A stretch of DNA of 37,007 bases from positions 1-37,007 of the forward strand of contig NZ_JAEMVD010000011.1 of NCBI RefSeq assembly GCF_029215975.1, in the 5' to 3' direction. Below the pieces are notes generated by a model that made no database searches, had not been told where the DNA came from, and was given only the letters and a program-made list of their open reading frames with translations. The position numbers and the translations under genes are program-made. This document shows positions 18,116 through 26,117 of the stretch, piece after piece (within the stretch, counting starts at the first letter, position 1; each line of letters opens with the position of its first letter). The stretch comes from Sulfurimonas sp. SAG-AH-194-C20. Its GTDB lineage: Bacteria; Campylobacterota; Campylobacteria; Campylobacterales; Sulfurimonadaceae.

Positions 18116-18373
18116 ATGGCTATATACAATAGTGATGGAAAAAAACTTATAAATGTTGAGTATGATACAGTTCCAAAAATTAATGACATGATAGATGGTA
18201 TGAGAGTACTCTCAGTCAATGCCAAAGATGATGAAGAGTATGCCGTATTTTTACTCGAAGCAAATACACGCATCACTTGTTATATTTTTGATGAGATATT
18301 TATAATAGGCAAAGCCGATAGTTTTGATAATTTAGGTGATGCTATAGAAGCTTGGAAAAATGAAGAAATTTAA
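18116..18373 (+). CDS. Small orphan protein, 85 residues
   Basis: Acidic soluble protein without signal peptide, membrane segment or motif I recognise. It begins MAIYNSDGKKLINVEYDTVPKIND and ends LGDAIEAWKNEEI, and its sequence suggests a mixed alpha/beta fold. The ATG has TGAGG 6 nt upstream and a TACAAT -10-like box about 20 nt before, so translation is credible. Codon use looks like that of its neighbours. It is divergent from cysK and convergent with tRNA-Leu. Confidence 0.75.
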   Translation: MAIYNSDGKKLINVEYDTVPKINDMIDGMRVLSVNAKDDEEYAVFLLEANTRITCYIFDEIFIIGKADSFDNLGDAIEAWKNEEI

Positions 18374-18392
18374 TTGTTGATTGTTTAAAAAG

Positions 18393-18476
18393 TGGTGCAC
18401 TCGGGGAGATTTGAACTCCCACACCCGAAGGCACAACGACCTCAACGTTGCGTGTCTACCGTTCCACCACGAGTGC
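18393..18476 (-). tRNA. tRNA-Leu (anticodon GAG)
   Basis: 84 nt on the minus strand with encoded CCA. The 7-bp acceptor GCACTCG/CGAGTGC, anticodon stem CAACG/CGTTG with loop TTGAGGT (anticodon GAG), long variable arm typical of class II tRNAs, and T-loop TTCAAAT are all visible. It reads CUC and CUU codons. It starts about 19 nt after the atpE terminator, so it is made either by read-through or from a promoter inside the terminator region. Confidence 0.96.
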
Positions 18477-18494
18477 ACTTTTAAATGTAGTATT

Positions 18495-18524
18495 TAAAAA
18501 AGTCTAACTCAAAAGAGTTAGACT
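18495..18524 (-). terminator. Intrinsic terminator after atpE
   Basis: AGTCTAACTC and GAGTTAGACT pair around a TTTT loop, a perfect 10-bp stem, followed directly by TTTTT on the minus strand. This is a strong terminator for atpE; on the plus strand there is no T-run. Confidence 0.9.
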
Positions 18525-18554
18525 GAGGTTTACTTGAGTTGTATCGTTAAACGA

Positions 18555-18869
18555 TTAACCTAAGTAAGGGTTAGCATAAAGAGCGATTAATGCAATAACT
18601 AGTGCATAAATAACTTGTGCTTCGATCATTGCAAGAGCGATGAACATTGTAGTCATAAGCTTAGCACCAAGACCTGGGTTACGTGCAGTACCAGCGATAG
18701 TTGCAGCAGCAGTATGACCCATACCGATTGCTCCACCAAGTGCAGCTAAACCAAGACCAAGACCAGCAGCGATCATTGAGTATGCTTTTAGAGTTTCGTT
18801 AGCAACGTTAACCTCATTTGCGAATGCAGCAGCAGAAAATGCTACTAAAAGAAAAAGAATTTTTTTCAT
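18555..18869 (-). CDS. atpE: F-type ATP synthase subunit c
   Basis: Membrane rotor subunit. The start at 18869 (AAGGA 8 nt upstream) gives 104 residues; longer frames run back into the leader. A cleavable signal peptide (about 1-17, MKKILFLLVAFSAAAFA) is typical of Campylobacterota. Two helices follow (about 31-55 and 73-100) with the loop ARNPG. Glu83 is the ion carrier. Met50 and Ala84 stand where sodium-type rings carry Gln and Ser, so a proton ring is predicted. It stands alone, away from other atp genes, with its own promoter and terminator, as in related genomes. Confidence 0.97.
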   Translation of the reverse strand: MKKILFLLVAFSAAAFANEVNVANETLKAYSMIAAGLGLGLAALGGAIGMGHTAAATIAGTARNPGLGAKLMTTMFIALAMIEAQVIYALVIALIALYANPYLG

Positions 18870-18982
18870 TATATTGTCCTTAAAATTATTACAATTACTT
18901 TCGGATAGCGTAACACCATTTTTAATCATGATGCAACCCACACATAAATGCTAGGATTTCCCTACTTGTTATTGATAGTCGA

Positions 18983-18988
18983 ATTATA
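18983..18988 (-). promoter_or_regulatory. -10 box of the atpE promoter
   Basis: TATAAT on the minus strand, in the context AACTATAATTCGAC. The -35 region is poor but T-rich, as usual in this phylum. Start near 18976 would give an untranslated leader of about 107 nt. Confidence 0.55.
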
Positions 18989-19022
18989 GTTAAACTGTTC
19001 TAAAGAAGAGTTTAAATGTAAA

Positions 19023-21203
19023 TTATGCTCTACCTAAAGAGATTTTATTGCCTTTAAACTCTAAAATCTCAACTGAAATTTTTTCGCCTTCACTTAAAAC
19101 ATCAGAAACTTTATCTACTCTTTGATCTGATATTTTAGAGATATGAAGGAGACCATCTGTTCCATCTGGAAGTTCTATAAATGCACCAAAGTCAACTATA
19201 CGCTTAACAGTTCCTTCATGCTTCTCCCCTACTTCATACTTTACTTTCTCTTTTTTAGGAGCATTGACGATGCCTTCTATATGACCACGTGCACCTGCAA
19301 CACCTGTTTTATTTTTACCTGTTATTTTCACTTTTCCATCTTTCTTATCGATGTCTATCGCTACTTCAAACTTCTCAATCATCTCACGAATAGTTTTACC
19401 AGCTTGACCGATAATCTCACCGATAAAACTAGGATCTATATGAAAGAAATCTACTGAAGGAAGAACACCATCGTTAAATTCTATCTTGGATTCAGCTTCT
19501 ATCATGATGTCGATGATGTGTGAACGACCCTCTTTTGCTTGATAGAGTGCTTCTTTAAGTATCTCTAGTGAAATTCCACCAAGTTTAATGTCCATCTGCA
19601 TAGCAGTGATTCCATTTTTACTTCCTGTTACTTTAAAGTCCATATCCCCATCATGATCCTCAAGACCCATAATGTCAGAGAGGATAGCATACTTGCCACC
19701 ATCACTCACCATGCCCATAGCAATACCTGCGATAGTATCAGAAGTTTCGATGTCTGCTGCACGTAATGCCATATACCCACCACATACAGTAGCCATAGAA
19801 GAAGAACCATTTGATTCTAATATCTCTGATACCAAACGCACAGTTTGACCATCAAGATCAACTGCTGGTGCTAATGCACGTTTTGCTAAGTTACCATGAC
19901 CTAACTCACGGCGTTTAGTTCCAAGAACTGGAGATGCTTCACCAACAGAAAATCCAGGGAAATTATAATGCACCATAAAGTTCTCATTTTGAGTGCCACT
20001 ATCTGTAAGAGACTCAAACATCTGTGCATCTTTAGGTCCACCCATTGTCAGAACTACTAGTGCCTGCGTTTGTCCACGAGTAAAGAGACATGATGAGTGT
20101 GCGTTTGGAAGTACATTTGTGTCTATTGTAATAGGACGAACTTCGGTTAAGGCACGACCATCAGCACGTACATTTTCATTTAGAATTTGAGCACGAACCT
20201 CTTCTTTTTTCACTGAGTTTATAGCATCTTTAAGTTCTACTTCCATCTCTGGAGTTGACCACTCTTCTTTACTTGTTAAAATAGCTTTACGAAGTTGTCT
20301 TAGTGCAGTTGAACGTTCAGACTTAGCCATTTGGTTCATCGCAGACTTAATCTCAGTCATACAGTTATCTCTAACATACGAAATCATTTCTTCATTTAAA
20401 GCATGTGCTTTTAAGTCAAGTGCAACTTGAGTTTTTCTAAGCGGTGTAAACGCAGCTTCATACTTTGCATTTGAAGCAAAAAGTTCTTCTTGAGTCTTCT
20501 CAAACACTTCTATAAGTTCATCTTCACTCATGGCGTTTGACACATGAGAGCTCATAACAGCTCCACTCATAGTAGGATCAAGCATAGGGTCAACTATCAT
20601 CTCACTTACTTCTACTTTAGTACCACCAAATGCACGCATCTCTATCATAAGAAGGTCTTCTTTTGTACCTGAGAGGTACAGGTCAAGTGTTGAGCTTTTA
20701 AGTTGTGAAAGTGTTGGGTTTAAAACAAGCTCTCCATCAACTTTTGCAGCACGAACAGCAGATACACAAACATTTATATCAATGTCTGATGTAAAGAGTG
20801 CAGCAGATGCTGCGTTTAATGCAAGAACTTGAAGGTCAGATTCTGCATCAGCTGAGAATACCATGATAGTAACTTGAGTTGGATGTCCAAAACCAGCAGG
20901 AAAAAGTGGACGAAGACTTCTATCTACAATTCTTGAAGTTAGTGTCTCAAAGTCACTAGGCTTTGTCTCGCGTTTAAAGAAACCACCTGGTATTTTGCCA
21001 GCTGCATATGTTTTTTCTATATACTGAACAGTAAGAGGAAGAAAATCATCTTTAACAATCTCAGTTTCATCAATAACTACCGTTGCAAGTATAACTGTCT
21101 TACCCGACTTAATCCAACACGCACCATTTGCTTGTTTTGCAACATCTCCAAAAGAGTAAGACTCTTCTCTATTTTCTAATTCTAAACTTACATCGTATTT
21201 CAT
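19023..21203 (-). CDS. pnp: Polyribonucleotide nucleotidyltransferase (PNPase)
   Basis: Phosphate-dependent 3'-5' exoribonuclease of mRNA decay. Two RNase PH domains (about 1-225 and 310-545) are linked by an alpha-helical segment. The active-site GTKRRELGHGNLAKRAL and LEDHDGDMDFKV regions are intact. A KH domain (IDPSFIGEIIGQAGKTIREM, near 560-620) and an S1 domain (VGEKHEGTVKRIVDFGAFIEL...GLLHISKI) close the protein. At 726 residues it is slightly longer than E. coli PNPase. Its ATG overlaps the phosphoribosyltransferase stop by 4 nt, putting it last in the purD operon. Confidence 0.98.
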   Translation of the reverse strand: MKYDVSLELENREESYSFGDVAKQANGACWIKSGKTVILATVVIDETEIVKDDFLPLTVQYIEKTYAAGKIPGGFFKRETKPSDFETLTSRIVDRSLRPLFPAGFGHPTQVTIMVFSADAESDLQVLALNAASAALFTSDIDINVCVSAVRAAKVDGELVLNPTLSQLKSSTLDLYLSGTKEDLLMIEMRAFGGTKVEVSEMIVDPMLDPTMSGAVMSSHVSNAMSEDELIEVFEKTQEELFASNAKYEAAFTPLRKTQVALDLKAHALNEEMISYVRDNCMTEIKSAMNQMAKSERSTALRQLRKAILTSKEEWSTPEMEVELKDAINSVKKEEVRAQILNENVRADGRALTEVRPITIDTNVLPNAHSSCLFTRGQTQALVVLTMGGPKDAQMFESLTDSGTQNENFMVHYNFPGFSVGEASPVLGTKRRELGHGNLAKRALAPAVDLDGQTVRLVSEILESNGSSSMATVCGGYMALRAADIETSDTIAGIAMGMVSDGGKYAILSDIMGLEDHDGDMDFKVTGSKNGITAMQMDIKLGGISLEILKEALYQAKEGRSHIIDIMIEAESKIEFNDGVLPSVDFFHIDPSFIGEIIGQAGKTIREMIEKFEVAIDIDKKDGKVKITGKNKTGVAGARGHIEGIVNAPKKEKVKYEVGEKHEGTVKRIVDFGAFIELPDGTDGLLHISKISDQRVDKVSDVLSEGEKISVEILEFKGNKISLGRA

Positions 21204-21856
21204 TTTAATTCCTCTAAGATTTTTTCGATTTTTTCATCATTCACTGTTTCTAAATGCTCATAATACAAAGCTGTTTCAACATAATCACCTATGTCATGTA
21301 AAAAAAATATATCATCCACAAAAGGTTCTAAGGTTTCAAGTACATCGCTTGGTAAAATTGGTACTGCAATGTAAACTGCCTTTGGACTTTGAGCTAAAAC
21401 TGTTTTAAGAGCTGTCATAAACTTACTTCCAGTCTCACTTCCCTCATCAACTAAAAGAACAACTCTGTCTTTCATACTAGGGAAAGGTTGTCCTTTTCTA
21501 TACTGATAGATTCGGCTTAAAATTTTTTCTTCATGTTTTCTATGAGCTTCACCATAAATATAATCATACTGTATCTCAAAAGCACTTACAAGTTGCTCAT
21601 TTATAACTATCTCTTCTGTTTCTGAAACTCTTGCTACTTCACACTCTGAATTATTAGGTGCCATAATCGCTTCTAAAAAAAGAATCTCCAAATTATTTGA
21701 AAGTTTTCCCTTTATGTATGCTGCTAGCTCTAAACCACCACGAGAAACTGCAACTATATCCCATGATTCTTCTTTGAGTTTATTCATCGGTATTACATCT
21801 AAGAGCTTAGCAGCTGCATCTTTTCTATCTCTGATTATATTTTTATATGACACCAT
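21200..21856 (-). CDS. Phosphoribosyltransferase-domain protein
   Basis: 218 residues, type I PRTase fold. The PRPP-binding loop reads VVLLVDEGSETGSK (132-145), and IVAVSRGGLELAAYI (34-48) is the upstream loop that binds pyrophosphate. The substrate base cannot be told: it lacks the hood signatures of Hpt, Apt or PyrE that I know. Similar stand-alone PRTase-domain proteins are often of unknown role. AGGGAA lies 9 nt before the ATG. It sits between lptD (15-nt gap) and pnp (4-nt overlap), downstream of purD, whose pathway also uses a PRPP-derived amine. Confidence 0.88.
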   Translation of the reverse strand: MVSYKNIIRDRKDAAAKLLDVIPMNKLKEESWDIVAVSRGGLELAAYIKGKLSNNLEILFLEAIMAPNNSECEVARVSETEEIVINEQLVSAFEIQYDYIYGEAHRKHEEKILSRIYQYRKGQPFPSMKDRVVLLVDEGSETGSKFMTALKTVLAQSPKAVYIAVPILPSDVLETLEPFVDDIFFLHDIGDYVETALYYEHLETVNDEKIEKILEELK

Positions 21857-21871
21857 TCAATATTTCCCTGT

Positions 21872-24034
21872 TTAATTTGCATTAGGTAACTGCATCGTAA
21901 TGTTTGATGAACCATTTGCTTTCATCAAAGGTTTTAACAAAATTGTAAAGTAAATATACCGTTCATTTACAAATGAAGTAATATCATTACTCAGTATTGG
22001 ACGTCTGTTCTCACTATATCTGATTCCAAAATCCCAGCATCTTTTTTTATACATAAAGCCGATTTCTTGTGTTTTAGCAATTTTATCAATTGCATCATAA
22101 TTATATAATGCACTAAAAGAGTAGTGATTATTGTAAGTATATCCAAGAGTTGATGTCAAATAACTTGTAAATTCTGGGGTTTCTGATGTAGTAAGTATAT
22201 AGGTGTCCTTATACAAGTGTGATAGTGATAAGTTTATACCAAACTTTTTTAAAGAGACTTGATTAAATACTTTTGAAAAACTTGCCTCTTCATAGTTATA
22301 GAACATATTATTATAAAAACTGAGATAATCTGTCACTTTATAATTTAATTCATTTTCCAATTCACCATAACGATTTAAAGGGTTTGCATAAGAAATTTTT
22401 TGAGCAAGCCTATGATAAAGTATTTCTTTAGCTTTATCGTCATAAAGATACTCAATAAAATCCACTTGTGCTTCTTCTTGAATATCAGATATACTATAAA
22501 ACTCACAGCGAGGATCATTTTGGTTTTGACTATTTGAACAGATACTTTCATAATCAGAATAATAACCATTACTTGACTGTGTTCCTGCCTTGTTATATGA
22601 AACACCAAAACTAATGACATGAGAAAAGTCTTCATAACCACGAGTCAACTGACTTGATACTCCAATGGTGTGGAAGTTTCGTAAAATATACCCATCATTA
22701 AATTCATTATTAAGTGTTGTATCTTGCTCTGACGCACCAAAATTTGAATACTGCATATATAAATTTGCTTTATATGAAATATTAATATACTCATCAAATA
22801 AAGATGTCTGTAACGTTACAGGTAAATTTATGTCTGTTTGTATCGCTGTTTTATTAATAACTCTAGTTAAATTATTAGATTGTACATCTAAGTTATACAG
22901 TAAATGATTTTGAAGAAATGTGTCCAAATAGTAGTGGTACTGAAGTGTCGGTAACTTCTGAAGAGTATTATCATTACTTACTAGTGTTAAATCTTGGTAG
23001 TATTTAAAATAAGTTCCAACATACTGAGTATCTGTATTATAAAAAAGATTTATCCTTGAAAGTACTTGTGTTGCAGTTGAGTTATTGCGTACATCATTAG
23101 ACGAAAGGTTGATGTAATCAACATCATTCATCCTACTTATATCAGCATATATCCCAGACTGGCCTTCAAGATTAACACCCAACCATTGATTTAGAAAATC
23201 ATTATTATCATACTTAAAACTAAATCCATAATGTGAATTGTTTTGCAAGTTATTGTCTTTATAGTACTTTCCTGACTCCTTGAAATATCCTGTAGTAAAT
23301 TCACCTCTTGAAGTTGCAGAGTCAACAAATCTAAATTTTTGGTAAATCCCCTGTCCTCTTTGTGTTCTTATCTGTGGCTTGAGTTCTAAATCCCACCAAT
23401 TATCTACAGCAATATATATAGGTTGTTCATAAAAAGTTCCCTCATTAGCGGAGTAACCAATCGAAGGCATTAGGAGTCCTGATTTTCGTTGTGTATCTAA
23501 TGAAAATCCGAAGTATGGAATGTAAAAAATTGGTATATCATCTATGTAGAGTCTAGCATTGTAAAGATTAATCCATTTAGAATCTGAATTATAACTAGAA
23601 GATGAAAATTCTATTTTCCAAATAGGATCTATTGGGTTACATCCACTTAAAATACCTTCACCTATATCTATTAATGTATCTTGAGCATTTCCATTATTTG
23701 CACTAATCCAAACACGGCTTTCTTTATCTGATATGTAAAAAGGTTTAAAAAACTTTTCCTTTTTAGCAAGGTTAAGTTTTGCATAATTTCCTAAAACTTT
23801 ATATGATTTATCTTTGTTTACTCGTATATTGTCAAAAAGTTCTAACACACTGCTATTTCTATCATACACAGCTCTATCTGCTGTAATAAAATACTTTTTA
23901 TACACAACAGTCACTCCACCATTTGCCTTCACAACATCACCCTCAGAATTCATCTCTGAAGCAAAAATTTCTACTTTTTGACTTGCATGTAGAGTAACAA
24001 GTAAAGGTAAAAGAAATAGTAAAATTTTAAGCAT
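21872..24034 (-). CDS. lptD: LPS-assembly outer-membrane protein LptD
   Basis: Outer-membrane barrel that inserts lipopolysaccharide into the outer leaflet together with LptE. Signal peptide about 1-17 (MLKILLFLLPLLVTLHA), then the periplasmic OstA beta-jellyroll domain (about 18-120, VEIFASEMNSEGDVVKANGG) and the barrel. Cys132 (in LSGCNP) and Cys666 (in KKRCWDFGIRY) stand at the places of the conserved inter-domain disulfide; two more cysteines lie in a barrel loop near 500-515. 720 residues is typical for the phylum. It starts 8 nt inside the RDD gene. Confidence 0.95.
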   Translation of the reverse strand: MLKILLFLLPLLVTLHASQKVEIFASEMNSEGDVVKANGGVTVVYKKYFITADRAVYDRNSSVLELFDNIRVNKDKSYKVLGNYAKLNLAKKEKFFKPFYISDKESRVWISANNGNAQDTLIDIGEGILSGCNPIDPIWKIEFSSSSYNSDSKWINLYNARLYIDDIPIFYIPYFGFSLDTQRKSGLLMPSIGYSANEGTFYEQPIYIAVDNWWDLELKPQIRTQRGQGIYQKFRFVDSATSRGEFTTGYFKESGKYYKDNNLQNNSHYGFSFKYDNNDFLNQWLGVNLEGQSGIYADISRMNDVDYINLSSNDVRNNSTATQVLSRINLFYNTDTQYVGTYFKYYQDLTLVSNDNTLQKLPTLQYHYYLDTFLQNHLLYNLDVQSNNLTRVINKTAIQTDINLPVTLQTSLFDEYINISYKANLYMQYSNFGASEQDTTLNNEFNDGYILRNFHTIGVSSQLTRGYEDFSHVISFGVSYNKAGTQSSNGYYSDYESICSNSQNQNDPRCEFYSISDIQEEAQVDFIEYLYDDKAKEILYHRLAQKISYANPLNRYGELENELNYKVTDYLSFYNNMFYNYEEASFSKVFNQVSLKKFGINLSLSHLYKDTYILTTSETPEFTSYLTSTLGYTYNNHYSFSALYNYDAIDKIAKTQEIGFMYKKRCWDFGIRYSENRRPILSNDITSFVNERYIYFTILLKPLMKANGSSNITMQLPNAN

Positions 24035-24476
24035 TAACTACTAAGGTTTTAGCACTTAAATCATGCCAAGTTTGTCGAACTGGGTTAAGCATTCCCCATA
24101 AAAATCCAAGATATAAGAGCATCTCGCTAATCACTCTTATAATTGCCCGGTTAAGTGATACTAAAACATTTGGATTATTTAATGTTTTTATCTCAACCAC
24201 TCTTATTTTCATAGCAAGTTTACCTAATGTTGCTCCATATTGCATAACAAAAAAAGCCTGATAAATTATTTTCATAAGCATAAATTCTAGAACAAAACTG
24301 TTAGTAAGTATTATTATTTCTTCTGTAGTAGCTGCTTGAATAAAAGAGTCCCATAGAGCTGCAATTAATAAAAAAGAGAGAAGCATTTCATCTATAAAAA
24401 ATGCTACTGCTCTTTTTTTATTTTGAGCTAAAGTAATCCCTTCATGGTGCAAACGTTTTTCTAGTTCTTCATTCAA
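24027..24476 (-). CDS. RDD-family membrane protein
   Basis: 149 residues with three or so membrane segments. RDD signatures are visible: KKRAVAFFIDEMLL (20-33), YGATLGKLAMKIRVVEI (80-96) and the C-terminal RQTWHDLSAKTLVV. Some RDD proteins are ion exchangers, but function here is unknown. TTG start with AGGA about 10 nt upstream. It lies 11 nt after purD and overlaps lptD by 8 nt, a neighbour relation seen in related genomes. Confidence 0.88.
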   Translation of the reverse strand: MNEELEKRLHHEGITLAQNKKRAVAFFIDEMLLSFLLIAALWDSFIQAATTEEIIILTNSFVLEFMLMKIIYQAFFVMQYGATLGKLAMKIRVVEIKTLNNPNVLVSLNRAIIRVISEMLLYLGFLWGMLNPVRQTWHDLSAKTLVVNA

Positions 24477-24487
24477 TCTATATAATC

Positions 24488-25753
24488 CTAAAGTGCTTGA
24501 TAAGCAATGTCAGTACGAATTTTCTTACCAACAAAATGTACTTGTCCACATCTAAGGTAGGCTCTATCTCTTGCTTCTTGTATACTATCACCAAGTCCTA
24601 CACAAACTAAAACACGTCCTCCGCTAGCATATAAGACGCCATCTTCTTTCATCACACCCGCATAAGAGATATGTGTGTACTTTTCTATACTCTCATGATG
24701 CACTTCATCCTCAACTATTTCAGCTGGTAATGAACTTGAGTACGGGTAGTTAGCAGATGCCATAACAACACCTACTGCATACTGTGAAGAAAACTCAACC
24801 TTGATTTCTGAGAGACGATTTGTAGCTGCCTTATAAAACATATCAGAAACTGGTGAAGTCATAAGTGGCATAAGTATCTCACACTCAGGATCACCAAAAC
24901 GCACATTAAACTCTAGTGTAATTGGCTCACCATTCACAACCATTATCCCTATAAATAAAACACCTTCAAAAGGAGCACCCTCTTTTTTCATACCCTCTAA
25001 TGTTGGAACAATAACTCTATCTTTAACTTTTTGATACAACTCTTCATCAACTAAAGGTGTTGGTGCATAAGCACCCATTCCACCTGTGTTTGGTCCTGTG
25101 TCTCCATCGCCTATACGTTTATGATCTTGTGCAGCTTGAAGTAATATGTAGTCATCTCCATCACAAATTGCAAACATAGAAAGCTCAAAACCATCTAAAA
25201 ACTCTTCAACGATTACTTTTTTACCTGCATCACCAAAGCTTTTTCCACTCAGCATCTCACCTATTGCTTTTTTTGCTTCATCATGACTTTGTGCGATTAT
25301 CACACCTTTACCACCACAAAGACCATCCGCTTTGACAACGATAGGAGTACTCAAACTCTCTGTAAATTTATAAAGCTCTTCAATACTATCAGACTCTATA
25401 TATGCAGCAGTAGGGATTTTATACTTCGCTAAAAAGTTTTTCATGTAAACTTTTGAACCTTCTAACTGTGCAGCCTCTGCTGATGGACCAAAAATAGTTA
25501 GTTCTTGTGCTTTAAAGATATCTACAACACCATCAACTAAAGGTGCTTCAGGACCAACTATTGTCAGTTCTATCTCATTCTCTTTTGCAAACGCAGCTAA
25601 CAAGTTATAATCTTTTATGTTGATATTAGTACCTAAGTTATCAGTTGCACCATTTCCAGGTTGGAAAAAAAGTTCATGCTCTTCTTGCTCATTTTTAATT
25701 GCACGGCCTATTGAGTACTCACGTCCACCACTACCTAAAATCAAAATCTTCAT
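24488..25753 (-). CDS. purD: Phosphoribosylamine-glycine ligase (GAR synthetase)
   Basis: Second step of purine synthesis: joins glycine to phosphoribosylamine with ATP. MKILILGSGGREYSIG starts the N domain. The ATP-grasp domain carries VVKADGLCGGKGV, NTGGMGAYAP and the metal-binding LEFNVRFGDPECE. 421 residues is normal. GGAG stands 7 nt before the ATG. The only promoter I can find is that of the 6S RNA, so purD and the four genes after it are probably expressed by read-through of the 6S terminator. Confidence 0.97.
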   Translation of the reverse strand: MKILILGSGGREYSIGRAIKNEQEEHELFFQPGNGATDNLGTNINIKDYNLLAAFAKENEIELTIVGPEAPLVDGVVDIFKAQELTIFGPSAEAAQLEGSKVYMKNFLAKYKIPTAAYIESDSIEELYKFTESLSTPIVVKADGLCGGKGVIIAQSHDEAKKAIGEMLSGKSFGDAGKKVIVEEFLDGFELSMFAICDGDDYILLQAAQDHKRIGDGDTGPNTGGMGAYAPTPLVDEELYQKVKDRVIVPTLEGMKKEGAPFEGVLFIGIMVVNGEPITLEFNVRFGDPECEILMPLMTSPVSDMFYKAATNRLSEIKVEFSSQYAVGVVMASANYPYSSSLPAEIVEDEVHHESIEKYTHISYAGVMKEDGVLYASGGRVLVCVGLGDSIQEARDRAYLRCGQVHFVGKKIRTDIAYQAL

Positions 25754-25772
25754 ATATTGCTCCGTATAAAAT

Positions 25773-25819
25773 AAAAAAAGTATTTATTAAAAAGATACGC
25801 ACCTTTTCAATAAATACTT
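25773..25819 (-). terminator. Strong intrinsic terminator between 6S RNA and purD
   Basis: A 17-bp stem with one G-T pair: AAGTATTTATTGAAAAG pairs with CTTTTTAATAAATACTT, loop GTGCGTAT, then seven T on the minus strand. The purD ATG lies only 20 nt further, leaving no room for a separate purD promoter, so this is either the 6S end with leaky read-through or an attenuator. Confidence 0.85.
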
Positions 25820-25825
25820 CTATAG

Positions 25826-26030
25826 TAGAAAACCCAAGTAGCCGTTTCGCATTTGGCTTGGTTCTAAAAGCCGAATTTGGGTGAAGAGAGAACTCTCTAA
25901 CGGCGGCATCTTCTCGCATATGTTGCCATAACTCAGACGAAGACACTGACTCACGAAAGCTCTACTAGTTCACGATTTGAATATGTAGAACCCTCATTGG
26001 TGCGATTAGTCGAACCACTCAGATTGTCTA
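25826..26030 (-). ncRNA. ssrS: 6S RNA (SsrS), about 205 nt
   Basis: Small RNA that binds the housekeeping RNA polymerase holoenzyme by imitating an open promoter. I infer it from structure. The ends pair over 18 positions with one mismatch (26013-26030 with 25826-25843). Further in, TCGCA pairs with TGCGA and GGTTCTA with TAGAACC. An open bubble of about 12-14 nt per strand follows, then GTGAA/TTCAC and more stems toward the tip, giving the rod with central bubble that defines 6S. The region is less AT-rich than its surroundings, has TATAAT 7 nt before the start and a strong terminator behind. From memory, 6S genes of this phylum lie beside purD, as here. A 71-codon open frame across it is not believed. 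Confidence 0.8.
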
Positions 26031-26036
26031 TATGTC

Positions 26037-26042
26037 ATTATA
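26037..26042 (-). promoter_or_regulatory. -10 box of the 6S RNA promoter
   Basis: TATAAT on the minus strand, in TTTTGTATAATGACA, placing the start at about 26030, exactly where the closing stem begins. A second minus-strand TATAAT at 26079-26084 could give a longer precursor. Confidence 0.7.
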
Positions 26043-26080
26043 CAAAAGTTTTACTTGATTTAGTTTTATGTTTATTTAAT

Positions 26081-26086
26081 TATAAT
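26081..26086 (+). promoter_or_regulatory. -10 box of the HDOD gene promoter
   Basis: TATAAT on the plus strand with a T-rich upstream region and a distant TTGATT. It shares upstream DNA with the divergent 6S promoter and overlaps the second minus-strand TATAAT, so the two directions may compete. Confidence 0.5.
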
Positions 26087-26117
26087 ACAAAATCAATAAA
26101 TCATTAAGGCTTCAGAC

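Noticed and set aside
18870..18941. Longer atpE reading frame with 24 extra N-terminal residues
   Set aside because: The extra part lies in the untranslated leader; the inner ATG has AAGGA and starts a normal signal peptide.
22375..22641. 88-codon frame inside lptD
   Set aside because: Same strand but another frame of the barrel-coding region; low-complexity hydrophobic product with no start signal.
25731..25946. 71-codon minus-strand open frame (starts MSSSELWQHMRED)
   Set aside because: It covers the 3' half of the 6S RNA and its terminator and runs into the purD start. It has no ribosome binding site, and the structured RNA explains the sequence better.
25773..26040. tmRNA or a purine/ZTP/PRPP riboswitch before purD
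   Set aside because: No tRNA-like end, tag frame or known riboswitch core motif; the long rod with central bubble fits 6S RNA. An attenuating role of the terminator remains open.
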